DNA from: Leptolinea sp964420995
GTDB lineage: Bacteria; Chloroflexota; Anaerolineae; Anaerolineales; Anaerolineaceae
Assembly: GCA_964420995.1 (NCBI GenBank)
Contig: CAYQUX010000006.1
Coordinates: 1 to 64,000 of the forward strand
Direction: 5' to 3'
DNA: 64,000 nucleotides
Shown here: positions 8,393 through 15,844 of the stretch, piece after piece
How the letters are laid out: every line of letters begins with the position of its first letter
Numbering within the stretch: the first letter of the stretch is position 1
The notes under the pieces: model-generated
Database searches by the model: none
Told to the model about the DNA's origin: nothing
What the model saw: the letters and a program-made list of their open reading frames with translations, nothing else
Translations under genes and position numbers: made by a program

Positions 8393-8412
8393 GAAATTTG
8401 GTTAAGTATATA
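8385..8412 (+). promoter_or_regulatory. Putative promoter of asp23-fakA-degV
   Basis: TTGCTC (8385-8390) and TATATA (8407-8412) are 16 nt apart and precede a GAGAGGG ribosome site (8414-8420). The -35 overlaps that of the divergent rpmB promoter, so the two promoters may compete. Confidence 0.5.
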
Positions 8413-8428
8413 AGAGAGGGTATCGTCC

Positions 8429-8785
8429 ATGAGCGAAAGCAATAACAAATACGGAAACATTTACGTCTCACATCATGCCATTGCCACCATTGCCTGTCAA
8501 TCGGCGTTGGAGTCTTATGGGGTTGTGGGGCTTGCTGCAAAAAACCTGGTGGAAGGTCTGGCTCAGGTTTTGGTGAAAGATCCCACACTGGGTGTGGAAG
8601 TCCATTTTGACGGTCGGAGTATTAAAATCGACCTTTATACTATCATAGAATATGGTACCCGCATTACCTCTGTCTCCAGCAGTGTAGCCGATAATGTTGC
8701 CTATCAGGTGGAGAAGACTCTGGGTATACCTGTAAGCCGTGTAGATATTCATGTTCGCGGATTACGCATCAGCAATCCCGATTAA
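8429..8785 (+). CDS. Asp23/Gls24 family envelope protein
   Basis: This 118-residue protein has the Asp23 (DUF322) fold: an N-terminal YVSHHAIATIACQSALESYGVVG segment is typical, and the C-terminal part ends in a VSRVDIHVRGLR strand. Asp23 proteins are abundant, membrane-associated factors linked to alkaline and envelope stress in Gram-positive bacteria. The start has a GAGAGGG ribosome site 8 nt upstream. The gene directly precedes fakA, matching the conserved asp23-fakA order in Bacillota. Confidence 0.92.
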   Translation: MSESNNKYGNIYVSHHAIATIACQSALESYGVVGLAAKNLVEGLAQVLVKDPTLGVEVHFDGRSIKIDLYTIIEYGTRITSVSSSVADNVAYQVEKTLGIPVSRVDIHVRGLRISNPD

Positions 8786-8816
8786 TCCCGCCATCTTCAG
8801 TTTTCTTAGGAGCTCT

Positions 8817-10502
8817 ATGAGTAAAGACTTGGATAATATATCTGTGTTGACCGCACAGTCGCCAAAGACCTGTGTAACCATTGATGGTCAGGGATTGAAA
8901 GAACTAATTGAAGCCGCCATGACATGGGTAAAAACAAACCAGCAGACGATTAACGCGCTGAATGTTTTCCCTGTTCCAGATGGCGATACAGGCACCAATA
9001 TGCTATTAACCATGCAGGCAGCCTACAGTGAGATCACGGCTTCTGGTGAGAAAAATATCGGAAAAATGGCGCATGCCATTGCCCAGGGTGCTCTGATGGG
9101 CGCCCGCGGCAATTCAGGCGTCATTCTCTCTCAGATCTGGCGCGGATTCGCCCGCGGTCTTGATAATCTTGATTCCATGGATGTGCATATCTTTGCCCGC
9201 GCGTTGGAAGAAAGCCGCGCTACGGCTTATAAGGGTGTAGTCCGGCCCGTCGAAGGCACCATCTTGACGGTTATTAAAGATGTATCTGTTGCGGCGAAGC
9301 AGATTGCAGAAGAAACCAATGACCTGCTTGAAATGATCGATCGCATTGTGACCGCGGCGGATGCATCTGTTCAGCATACCCCCGAACTTCTTCCCATCCT
9401 TAAACAGGCCGGCGTTGTCGATTCAGGCGGCAAAGGACTCTTCTTCCTGCTGGAAGGCATGCAGCGCCACCTGAAAGGTCTTCCACTGGAGACCGCCCTG
9501 ACCACCGTGCAGCCGCTGGCTTCCATGAAGTTGGATGAAACAATAGAAGAAGTGGAACCCGGTCAGGATTACGAAGTTGTGGTCGATTTCCGCCCGAGTG
9601 AGCCGCTGGATCTGGAAAAATTTTACGCCGGGTTGAGCGAAATAGGAACCTCTATTCAGGTTGGCGAAGGCGATGGAATGTACCGCATGCACATCCACGT
9701 GGCCACCGATAAAAAATACGAACCCATTGAATACACCCTCAAACTGGGCACCATCACCAAGGTCGCCATGGAAAACCTGCTGGCACAGATGGAAGACCGG
9801 CAGGAGAGCGCTGAACAGAAGATCAGCCTGACGCCGGTCGAACCAGGGCACATTGCTGTCGTCGCGGTTTCTCCTGGAAAAGGTATCTCCCGCATTTTCG
9901 CCAGCCTTGGTGTGGCCGCCATTGTGGAAGGCGGGCAGACGATGAACCCATCAACGGAAGAAATTCTTCACGCTTTCGAAAACCTCCCCACCGATAAAGT
10001 GATCATTCTGCCCAATAACAAAAATATTGTCCTGGCCGCACAGACGGCGGCTTCTGTAACCGTAAAGAAAGTCTCCGTCATCCCCTCCACATCCGTCCCG
10101 CAGGGACTCTCTGCCATGCTCCGGTTGGTGGGTGACGCCGATTTTGAGCATGTCGTTAATGAAATGAATGAAGCCATTCATGAAGTTGAGACGGGTGAGG
10201 TTACTGTAGCCACCCGTACGGTAGAGATCAACGGTGTTGATGTCAAGTCAGGCGAAGTGATTGCCCTGTTAAACGGCAAGCTGGTCAATGCGTCGTCCAC
10301 TCTGGAAGAAGCATGTGAAAAATTGCTGGTAAGCGCCGATACCGAAAGCCGGGAACGGATTACCATGTTTTTCGGTTCCAACATCGCAAAGAATGATGTC
10401 AATCGCATCGCAGATGACATCCGCAAGACCTACCCCAATCATGAGATCGAAGTACATGAAGGCGGACAGCCCCATTACCAGTTCATCTTCATGATTGAAT
10501 AA
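8817..10502 (+). CDS. fakA: Fatty acid kinase ATP-binding subunit FakA (DAK2/YloV family)
   Basis: The 561-residue protein starts at ATG 8817, with AGGAG 4 nt upstream; an in-frame start at 8751 inside asp23 lacks this site. An N-terminal DAK2 domain carries the nucleotide/metal motif VPDGDTGTNM and GARGNSGVILSQ, followed by the EDD and C-terminal domains of the YloV family. FakA phosphorylates fatty acids that are held by a FakB (DegV-type) partner, feeding exogenous acyl chains to phospholipid synthesis. A DegV homologue follows after 5 nt, which supports the role. Length and order are as in Bacillota. Confidence 0.93.
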   Translation: MSKDLDNISVLTAQSPKTCVTIDGQGLKELIEAAMTWVKTNQQTINALNVFPVPDGDTGTNMLLTMQAAYSEITASGEKNIGKMAHAIAQGALMGARGNSGVILSQIWRGFARGLDNLDSMDVHIFARALEESRATAYKGVVRPVEGTILTVIKDVSVAAKQIAEETNDLLEMIDRIVTAADASVQHTPELLPILKQAGVVDSGGKGLFFLLEGMQRHLKGLPLETALTTVQPLASMKLDETIEEVEPGQDYEVVVDFRPSEPLDLEKFYAGLSEIGTSIQVGEGDGMYRMHIHVATDKKYEPIEYTLKLGTITKVAMENLLAQMEDRQESAEQKISLTPVEPGHIAVVAVSPGKGISRIFASLGVAAIVEGGQTMNPSTEEILHAFENLPTDKVIILPNNKNIVLAAQTAASVTVKKVSVIPSTSVPQGLSAMLRLVGDADFEHVVNEMNEAIHEVETGEVTVATRTVEINGVDVKSGEVIALLNGKLVNASSTLEEACEKLLVSADTESRERITMFFGSNIAKNDVNRIADDIRKTYPNHEIEVHEGGQPHYQFIFMIE

Positions 10503-10507
10503 CAAGC

Positions 10508-11308
10508 ATGCCTCCCATCACCATCCTGACCGACTCTGCCGCGCAATTCATCCACCCCACCTTTCCCGGCAAGGAATTGGTGCAGGTGATTCCCCTGCTG
10601 TCGGCTGAAAAAACCAATCAATCGGATTTTCGGTTAGGGTCAAAATCAGATCGGGAGATCCAATCCCTGTTTCTGGAAGCCAGTCAGGTTTCAAGCAGTG
10701 TGATTGCCATTCTCTCATCAGGCTGTCTTTCCGCGCTCCCCGGACAGGTTCTCAGGCTATTTAAAGACAGTTCCTCGGTGCAGCGGCTCATCATGATTGA
10801 TTCGCTGAGCATCGGTATCGGCACGGGCTTCCTGGTTGAAAAAGCGGCTGCCATGGCCGCGAGAGGCTTGAACGGAGCCGTGATCGAACAGGAAATTCGT
10901 GAAGCCTGTTCCACCATCTACACAACGGTCATCCTCCCAGATCTTAATCCGCTTGTGCCCATCGGGCTGGTGGATTCCGCCCAGGCAAAAGCGGCATCCA
11001 TTCTGGGTATTCAATCCATATTCTCACTGGAAGAAGGCTTGCCTACCCCCTTAATCAAAACCCGGACCATCCGGGCAGTCTGCGAATATATGATCGAATT
11101 TATTGACGAGTTCGAACGTTTCCACCTGTTGGCGAGCGTTGATGATAATACTTACGGTCCTGAGGATAGACAAATCATTACAGACCATTTGAATGAGTTT
11201 TTTCCGGGTACCGCCCTGGAGGCGTTTTCACCGAACTCGGGCTGGAAAATCGCCTTCGGTGAAAACAGCAGCGGGTTTGTGGTTATTTCAAACGAAAGCA
11301 ATTCCTGA
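10508..11308 (+). CDS. DegV/FakB family fatty-acid-binding protein
   Basis: The 266-residue protein begins with the DegV strand ILTDSAAQF and contains IDSLSIGIGTGFLVEKAA, the element that contacts the fatty-acid carboxylate in FakB proteins. Sequence conservation is otherwise weak, and the protein is slightly shorter than the usual 280 residues. Its place 5 nt behind fakA argues that it presents fatty acids to FakA. It could alternatively bind another lipid-like ligand. No strong ribosome site precedes the ATG, so translation is probably coupled to fakA. Confidence 0.8.
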   Translation: MPPITILTDSAAQFIHPTFPGKELVQVIPLLSAEKTNQSDFRLGSKSDREIQSLFLEASQVSSSVIAILSSGCLSALPGQVLRLFKDSSSVQRLIMIDSLSIGIGTGFLVEKAAAMAARGLNGAVIEQEIREACSTIYTTVILPDLNPLVPIGLVDSAQAKAASILGIQSIFSLEEGLPTPLIKTRTIRAVCEYMIEFIDEFERFHLLASVDDNTYGPEDRQIITDHLNEFFPGTALEAFSPNSGWKIAFGENSSGFVVISNESNS

Positions 11309-11335
11309 AAGAAAACAATCCTTTCTTGAACCCGG

Positions 11336-11344
11336 TGCTATAAT
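11336..11344 (+). promoter_or_regulatory. Extended -10 promoter of the HNH gene
   Basis: TG at 11336-11337, one base, then TATAAT at 11339-11344. A GGGAG ribosome site (11353-11357) follows before the ATG at 11363. No -35 match is visible. Confidence 0.55.
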
Positions 11345-11362
11345 CCAGACCAGGGAGCAAGA

Positions 11363-11866
11363 ATGAATAAACTGGTGCTGGTTCTTAATGCTAATTTTGA
11401 ACCGATCAATGTCTGCAATACACGGCGGGCTATCGGGTTAATTTTGGCTGAAAGAGCCTCACTGGTGATGAATGGCAGAGGGGTGATTCATACCATCCAT
11501 CAGGATTATCCGATCCCATCCATTATCCGTCTGGAAAAAATGATCCTGCGCCCGCGTCCGAGGAGTCTGCTCAGCCGAAAAGAAGTCTTCCGGCGGGACA
11601 ATTACACTTGCCAATATTGCGGCAAACATTCATCGACATTGACCATTGACCATGTTATTCCCCGGTCCCGGGGTGGTGAACATACCTGGACGAATGTCGT
11701 GGCTGCCTGCGCGAGCTGCAACCATCATAAGGGCGGGAAAAAGTTGGAAGATGCCGGTATGCGGTTATTGCGCGTTCCAAAGGAACCACCCACCAGCGCG
11801 ATTTATGTGTTCGGCCACCACATTCAGGATAACCAGGAATGGTCAGATTTTCTGGCCGGCTGGTAG
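11363..11866 (+). CDS. HNH endonuclease family protein
   Basis: The 167-residue protein has an N-terminal module with VLVLNANFEPINVCNTRRA, then an HNH fold: CQYCG, the H-x-x-P motif in IDHVIPRSRGG, N-V-V-A-A and a closing CASCNHHKG. The four Cys form the usual structural zinc site and the IDHV His is the predicted general base. Stand-alone proteins of this type are widespread in free-living bacteria and are not tied to a mobile element here. The gene has its own extended -10 promoter and converges on the ABC permease with a 3-nt gap. Its substrate is unknown. Confidence 0.88.
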   Translation: MNKLVLVLNANFEPINVCNTRRAIGLILAERASLVMNGRGVIHTIHQDYPIPSIIRLEKMILRPRPRSLLSRKEVFRRDNYTCQYCGKHSSTLTIDHVIPRSRGGEHTWTNVVAACASCNHHKGGKKLEDAGMRLLRVPKEPPTSAIYVFGHHIQDNQEWSDFLAGW

Positions 11867-11869
11867 GAA

Positions 11870-13285
11870 TTATTTAAGCAATCCCATCGCGATCTGGGGG
11901 GTTATCCAGGTCTCGATGACCGCAGCCAGTGTCAGCAGCGGGATAACCACCGCCAGCATGACCTTGGCCCAATCCGCCAGGGAGCGCACCCACGTTTCAC
12001 CAAAGGTTTCATCTGCCGAAGGTGTTGCCATCTTTGCTCCCGCGTAAATAACGGCGGCGGTTGCCAGAATGGCGGCGGGTACTTCAACCACACCGTGCGG
12101 AAGAACCATCCCGATCAACAGTACACCCGCCGGGAGTCCATTGGTCATAAGAATTTGATAGAGATAACCAACTATGGAAAGCGTGATGAATAACGGTAGC
12201 AAACCGAGAATTCCAAACGAGAAGACACCCAGCAGCATACCGACCAGCAAAGCCCTGATATTTTGCCACAAGATGGATACCGCCGGAGCCAGAGAAAACA
12301 TTGGCCAGAATTTCAGCAGTGCCTGGATTTTCTGGGCATAGTCGCTCCCGCTTTCGGGCAATTTAACCGGGAAAATGTTCGGCAAATAAGTTCCGGTAAA
12401 AACGGCACCTATTGAAACCAGAATGACCACCAGAATTGCCCAACGCATTCGTGCTACGGTGGACGGTATCACCCGTCTGTACCATTCACCCAGGCTCTTT
12501 GCATCGCCTGTGAATTGACTGCGGAAGATACGCCACCCCCAGCGGAAATTGAGAACATCAATTTCCCTCCCGAGCAACTCTTCCCGCTGAAAATGTGCCA
12601 GTCCTACCCGTATCAACAGCGCGGAAAACACGCTAAGCCCGAAAACCACCCACCACAGGGTGGCGTAGTTCCCCCAGAACATGACCAGGCTTTCTCCCTG
12701 AATAAGGAAAGCCACCGGGATAATAATAAAGCTGGACAGCAGGTTGGCCGAACGGACGGATGTAGCCTGGCACGATACAACCACCGCTCCGGCAACCATC
12801 AGGAACGCCTGAATGGTGGTCATGCAGATAACCAGGATCATCAACTGCGGGTTGGGAATGGGAATTTTTGAAATAACCAGGCCGGCAACATACACCGTCA
12901 TCCCCAGGTAACTGGAAAACAGCGGCGGCACTGTGGAAGACAACAGTTTACCGAGATACAACTGCCAATCTTCGAGCGGTGTGTTTAACAGCGGCTCAAT
13001 GCTCCCGCGCTCTTTCTCGCCAACAAAAGATTCAAGCGCGATCACCAGGGAAACAGAAATGGGGAAAAAACCCACGATCATCAGCAGGAACGGAATCAAT
13101 CGTTCACCGATAATGGATGCCCCATAACGATTCACAAATCCCAGCATCTGGCTGGCGGTGAAATTCATCAGGAACGGGAAAAGAACGGTCAGCCCAATGA
13201 TCGGAAAGATGATCCGCCAGTCGCGGAATTGGTCCCTGACCTCGCGCGCGGCAATCACAAACACCGGGCGGAGTGACCTAGCCAT
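11870..13285 (-). CDS. ABC-2 type permease fused to a SpoIIM-like domain
   Basis: The 471-residue protein begins at ATG 13285, with GGGAGG 7 nt upstream; this start overlaps the ATPase stop by 8 nt (ATGGCTAG). The N-terminal half (about 1-260) is an ABC-2 permease of the NatB type, with an ESFVGEKERGSIEPLL coupling segment. The C-terminal half (about 290-471) matches stage II sporulation protein M: several helices, WQNIRA, and the characteristic PHGVVEVPAA. SpoIIM-like proteins occur widely outside spore formers as membrane proteins of unclear role. The fusion implies that SpoIIM-like and exporter functions act together. It should pair with the ATPase encoded upstream. Confidence 0.85.
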   Translation of the reverse strand: MARSLRPVFVIAAREVRDQFRDWRIIFPIIGLTVLFPFLMNFTASQMLGFVNRYGASIIGERLIPFLLMIVGFFPISVSLVIALESFVGEKERGSIEPLLNTPLEDWQLYLGKLLSSTVPPLFSSYLGMTVYVAGLVISKIPIPNPQLMILVICMTTIQAFLMVAGAVVVSCQATSVRSANLLSSFIIIPVAFLIQGESLVMFWGNYATLWWVVFGLSVFSALLIRVGLAHFQREELLGREIDVLNFRWGWRIFRSQFTGDAKSLGEWYRRVIPSTVARMRWAILVVILVSIGAVFTGTYLPNIFPVKLPESGSDYAQKIQALLKFWPMFSLAPAVSILWQNIRALLVGMLLGVFSFGILGLLPLFITLSIVGYLYQILMTNGLPAGVLLIGMVLPHGVVEVPAAILATAAVIYAGAKMATPSADETFGETWVRSLADWAKVMLAVVIPLLTLAAVIETWITPQIAMGLLK

Positions 13286-14210
13286 GGATGTCCTCCCGAT
13301 TTCTGGATATGGCTTCCAGGTATGCCTGCTCCAGACTTCGCGGTACCTCATGGAAGGAGATCACAGGCAGCCCCGCACGAACAATATCACCGATCAGATC
13401 TGGATTGGTAGCCCTGGGATCTTGAATCCGAAATCGAAGCATATTTTCCCCCCGTTCAATCAATTCAACTCCGGGTGGTAACACCGGTGAGTAACCGTCG
13501 GTGTTTTCTGCCAGTCTGGCTTCATAGATAGGAGAACCCAGCAGTTCTCGTTTCAGACTGGCTGGTTTTCCCTGGTAGATGATCTTCCCGCGCCGGATGA
13601 TGGCAATTTGATCAGCCAGCAGCTCTGCTTCCGCCAGGTTGTGGGTACACAGCAGGATTGTCCGGCTGGCGTTTCTCAGTTTTTGAATGGAGTCGCGCAC
13701 GGTTTTGGCGCTTTCTGGATCCATGGCAGACGTAGGCTCATCCAGTAGCAAAACCGGTGGGTCGTGCAGCATGGCCCGTACCAGCGCGAGTTTCTGGCGC
13801 ATCCCTTTGGAATATTCTCCCAGTCGTTTATTGGCGGCATACAGCAAGCCAAACGTCTCCAACAACTCTGTACCCCGTTTTTCAATGGTCTGACCGGGAA
13901 GGTCATACAGACTTCCGTAGAATTTCAAATATTCACGCGCGTTCATCCGGCCGTACAGGCCGTGATGCTCCGTGAGGACACCCACACTGGCCCTCACCTT
14001 CCGGGCATCCATGACCACATCATATCCGGCCACTTTCGCGGAACCGGATGTAGGCCGCAAGACAGAGGTCAACATGCGCACGGTCGTCGTTTTCCCGGCA
14101 CCGTTGGGTCCAAGCAAAACCAAAACCTTGCCTGTACCCACATCCAGATGGATGTGATTTACGGCGAGAAGGTCATCAAATTGTTTGCTGAGGTTTTCAG
14201 CGAATATCAT
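13278..14210 (-). CDS. ABC transporter ATP-binding protein
   Basis: The 310-residue ATPase carries Walker A GPNGAGKTT (33-41), a Q-loop region, the signature YSKGMRQK in place of LSGGQ, Walker B VLLLDEPTSAMDP and the switch His in CTHN. The C-terminal extension of about 90 residues is typical of DrrA/NatA-type exporter ATPases. It forms a two-gene unit with the permease-SpoIIM fusion downstream, overlapping it by 8 nt. Substrate is unknown; drugs, sodium or lipids are possibilities for this subfamily. Confidence 0.92.
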   Translation of the reverse strand: MIFAENLSKQFDDLLAVNHIHLDVGTGKVLVLLGPNGAGKTTTVRMLTSVLRPTSGSAKVAGYDVVMDARKVRASVGVLTEHHGLYGRMNAREYLKFYGSLYDLPGQTIEKRGTELLETFGLLYAANKRLGEYSKGMRQKLALVRAMLHDPPVLLLDEPTSAMDPESAKTVRDSIQKLRNASRTILLCTHNLAEAELLADQIAIIRRGKIIYQGKPASLKRELLGSPIYEARLAENTDGYSPVLPPGVELIERGENMLRFRIQDPRATNPDLIGDIVRAGLPVISFHEVPRSLEQAYLEAISRNREDIHG

Positions 14211-14247
14211 TCCATACCGTACCCATTCTTTTTTGAGGGTAGGTCAA

Positions 14248-15105
14248 TTATAGAGTGTCTTCCGTCTCCCGGGCAATGGCTGTATCACCTTCAACGTCAG
14301 AAGTTAATTCTAATGGGCGGTTGCGCAACCTGACAAGCAGCGCAATGCTGGCAGAAATCGCCGTGACCGCCATAATTGTCTGATTGATGTTTAATCCACC
14401 AACGGGAGAAGGATCAAGCCGCAGGTATTCCAGCAAAAAACGGCCGGTCGGGTAAAAAACCAGATACGTAAGGAATATGTCACCAGGACGTAGAATTCGG
14501 GAGAGTTTCTTTCCCATCCAGAGCAGCAGCCCCATGTTCAATAGATTCCAGATGGATTCATACAGGAAGAGGGGATGGTAGGTGGCAATATTCTGGTAGG
14601 CTGGCAAACGAAATGCCGGGTCAATGGTGATTGCCCAGGGAAGAGTACTGGGAGCGCCGTAGAGTTCCTGGTTGACAAAATTACCCCAGCGTCCGATGGC
14701 CTGTCCAAGTGCCAGACCGGGCGCGATGATATCCACCATGATCCAGAAATTGATTTTGGTTTTCCGGCAATAAATATATAAGGCCAGCAAACCTCCAATT
14801 ACGGCGCCGGGGATACCCAGTCCACCATTCCAGGTGGCCAATATATCAAGCGGATGATTGAAGTAGTAATTGGTGCTCAAACCGCGTGCCTGCATGGATG
14901 CCGGTGGAGTCAACACATGCCACAGGCGGGCGCCCACGATTCCGGCGATTAACAACCACGGAAGAGCATCCCAGATGACATCAGGGTTTTGACCGTATTT
15001 GACCGCCAGCCGCGAAGCCATCCAGGCAGCCAGCATGGCGCCAACCATAATGATGATTCCATAATAATGGACATAAAGAGGACCGATCGGGAAACCCAGA
15101 GACAT
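14248..15105 (-). CDS. lgt: Phosphatidylglycerol-prolipoprotein diacylglyceryl transferase
   Basis: Lgt attaches diacylglycerol from phosphatidylglycerol to the lipobox cysteine of lipoprotein precursors at the membrane. The 285-residue protein has about seven hydrophobic segments and the family motifs HYYGIII near the N-terminus, GGLGIPGAVIGG, and the signature GRWGNFVNQELYG with the essential Arg and Asn. A putative substrate is encoded in the window, the PQQ lipoprotein at 36894-37982. lgt lies 24 nt behind the CDP-alcohol phosphotransferase gene. Confidence 0.95.
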   Translation of the reverse strand: MSLGFPIGPLYVHYYGIIIMVGAMLAAWMASRLAVKYGQNPDVIWDALPWLLIAGIVGARLWHVLTPPASMQARGLSTNYYFNHPLDILATWNGGLGIPGAVIGGLLALYIYCRKTKINFWIMVDIIAPGLALGQAIGRWGNFVNQELYGAPSTLPWAITIDPAFRLPAYQNIATYHPLFLYESIWNLLNMGLLLWMGKKLSRILRPGDIFLTYLVFYPTGRFLLEYLRLDPSPVGGLNINQTIMAVTAISASIALLVRLRNRPLELTSDVEGDTAIARETEDTL

Positions 15106-15129
15106 AGTATGCTGACCAACCTTTCAAAA

Positions 15130-15777
15130 TTACTTGTGTGAGTCTACTTCGCTGTACGCCTGCCGGCGTACAAACCAGATCCGCTGAAGCGCCGTAAAAT
15201 TGGCCAGAACTGCAATGATCCAGATCGCGATGACAGGCAAATTGAAAACCAGCAGAGGAGCCAGTACCAGGTAGCGTTCCACCCGGGTTAACAGTCCAAC
15301 TTTTGCCGTGTATCCCAGTGATTCGGCACGCGCCTTGACGTATGAAACCAGCACAGATCCGGCGGCTGCCAGAAACACAATCGCGCAGCTCAACGTATCA
15401 TTGATGGTGAGGAAATGAACCAGCAAACCTCCCAGGATGATCAGTTCAGAGTATCGGTCTGTGACAGAATCAACAAACGCGCCGAATTTATCCGGGTCGC
15501 CTCGCTGACGGGCAATGGCGCCATCCAGCGCGTCCAGCGGGCCGCAAAAAAGCACCACAATCCCACCGGCGACAATATGCCCGTATGCCAGAAGTCCGGC
15601 GCCTACAAAATTGCCCGCCAGACCAAGAATGGTAATGGTGTTTGGATGAACTCCCAGTTTTAAAAAGAACCGGGCAATGGTATCCAGTATTCCTTTTGAA
15701 TAGAAACGTAAATGATCTTCCAGTGATTTAGGGGTTGTTTGACTTGCCTGTTCCACAGTGTTTACCTGATGTGTCAT
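15130..15777 (-). CDS. CDP-alcohol phosphatidyltransferase
   Basis: The 215-residue membrane enzyme has the catalytic signature D-x2-D-G-x2-A-R-x8-G-x3-D-x3-D, seen here as DALDGAIARQRGD through AFVDSVTD. It transfers a phosphatidyl group from a CDP-lipid to an alcohol. The V-K-A-R-A-E-S-L-G segment resembles phosphatidylinositol-phosphate and archaetidylinositol-phosphate synthases, so inositol phosphate is a plausible acceptor, though glycerol phosphate is not excluded. A strong promoter lies directly upstream (15792-15820) and lgt follows 24 nt downstream. Confidence 0.88.
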   Translation of the reverse strand: MTHQVNTVEQASQTTPKSLEDHLRFYSKGILDTIARFFLKLGVHPNTITILGLAGNFVGAGLLAYGHIVAGGIVVLFCGPLDALDGAIARQRGDPDKFGAFVDSVTDRYSELIILGGLLVHFLTINDTLSCAIVFLAAAGSVLVSYVKARAESLGYTAKVGLLTRVERYLVLAPLLVFNLPVIAIWIIAVLANFTALQRIWFVRRQAYSEVDSHK

Positions 15778-15791
15778 ATTAAGGATGGCTT

Positions 15792-15820
15792 ATGCTATCC
15801 TACCCCGTAAATCCTGTCAA
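15792..15820 (-). promoter_or_regulatory. Promoter of the CDP-alcohol phosphotransferase-lgt unit
   Basis: On the minus strand a consensus TTGACA (15815-15820) is spaced 17 nt from TAGCAT (15792-15797). The predicted start leaves only about 8 nt before the ATG at 15777, so this mRNA has a very short leader. Confidence 0.75.
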
Positions 15821-15844
15821 GCAATGCCTATTGTGATGCAGGCA

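Noticed and set aside
8817..10502. Dihydroxyacetone kinase
   Set aside because: The DAK2 domain lacks the DhaK substrate subunit partner, and the asp23 and DegV context identifies FakA.
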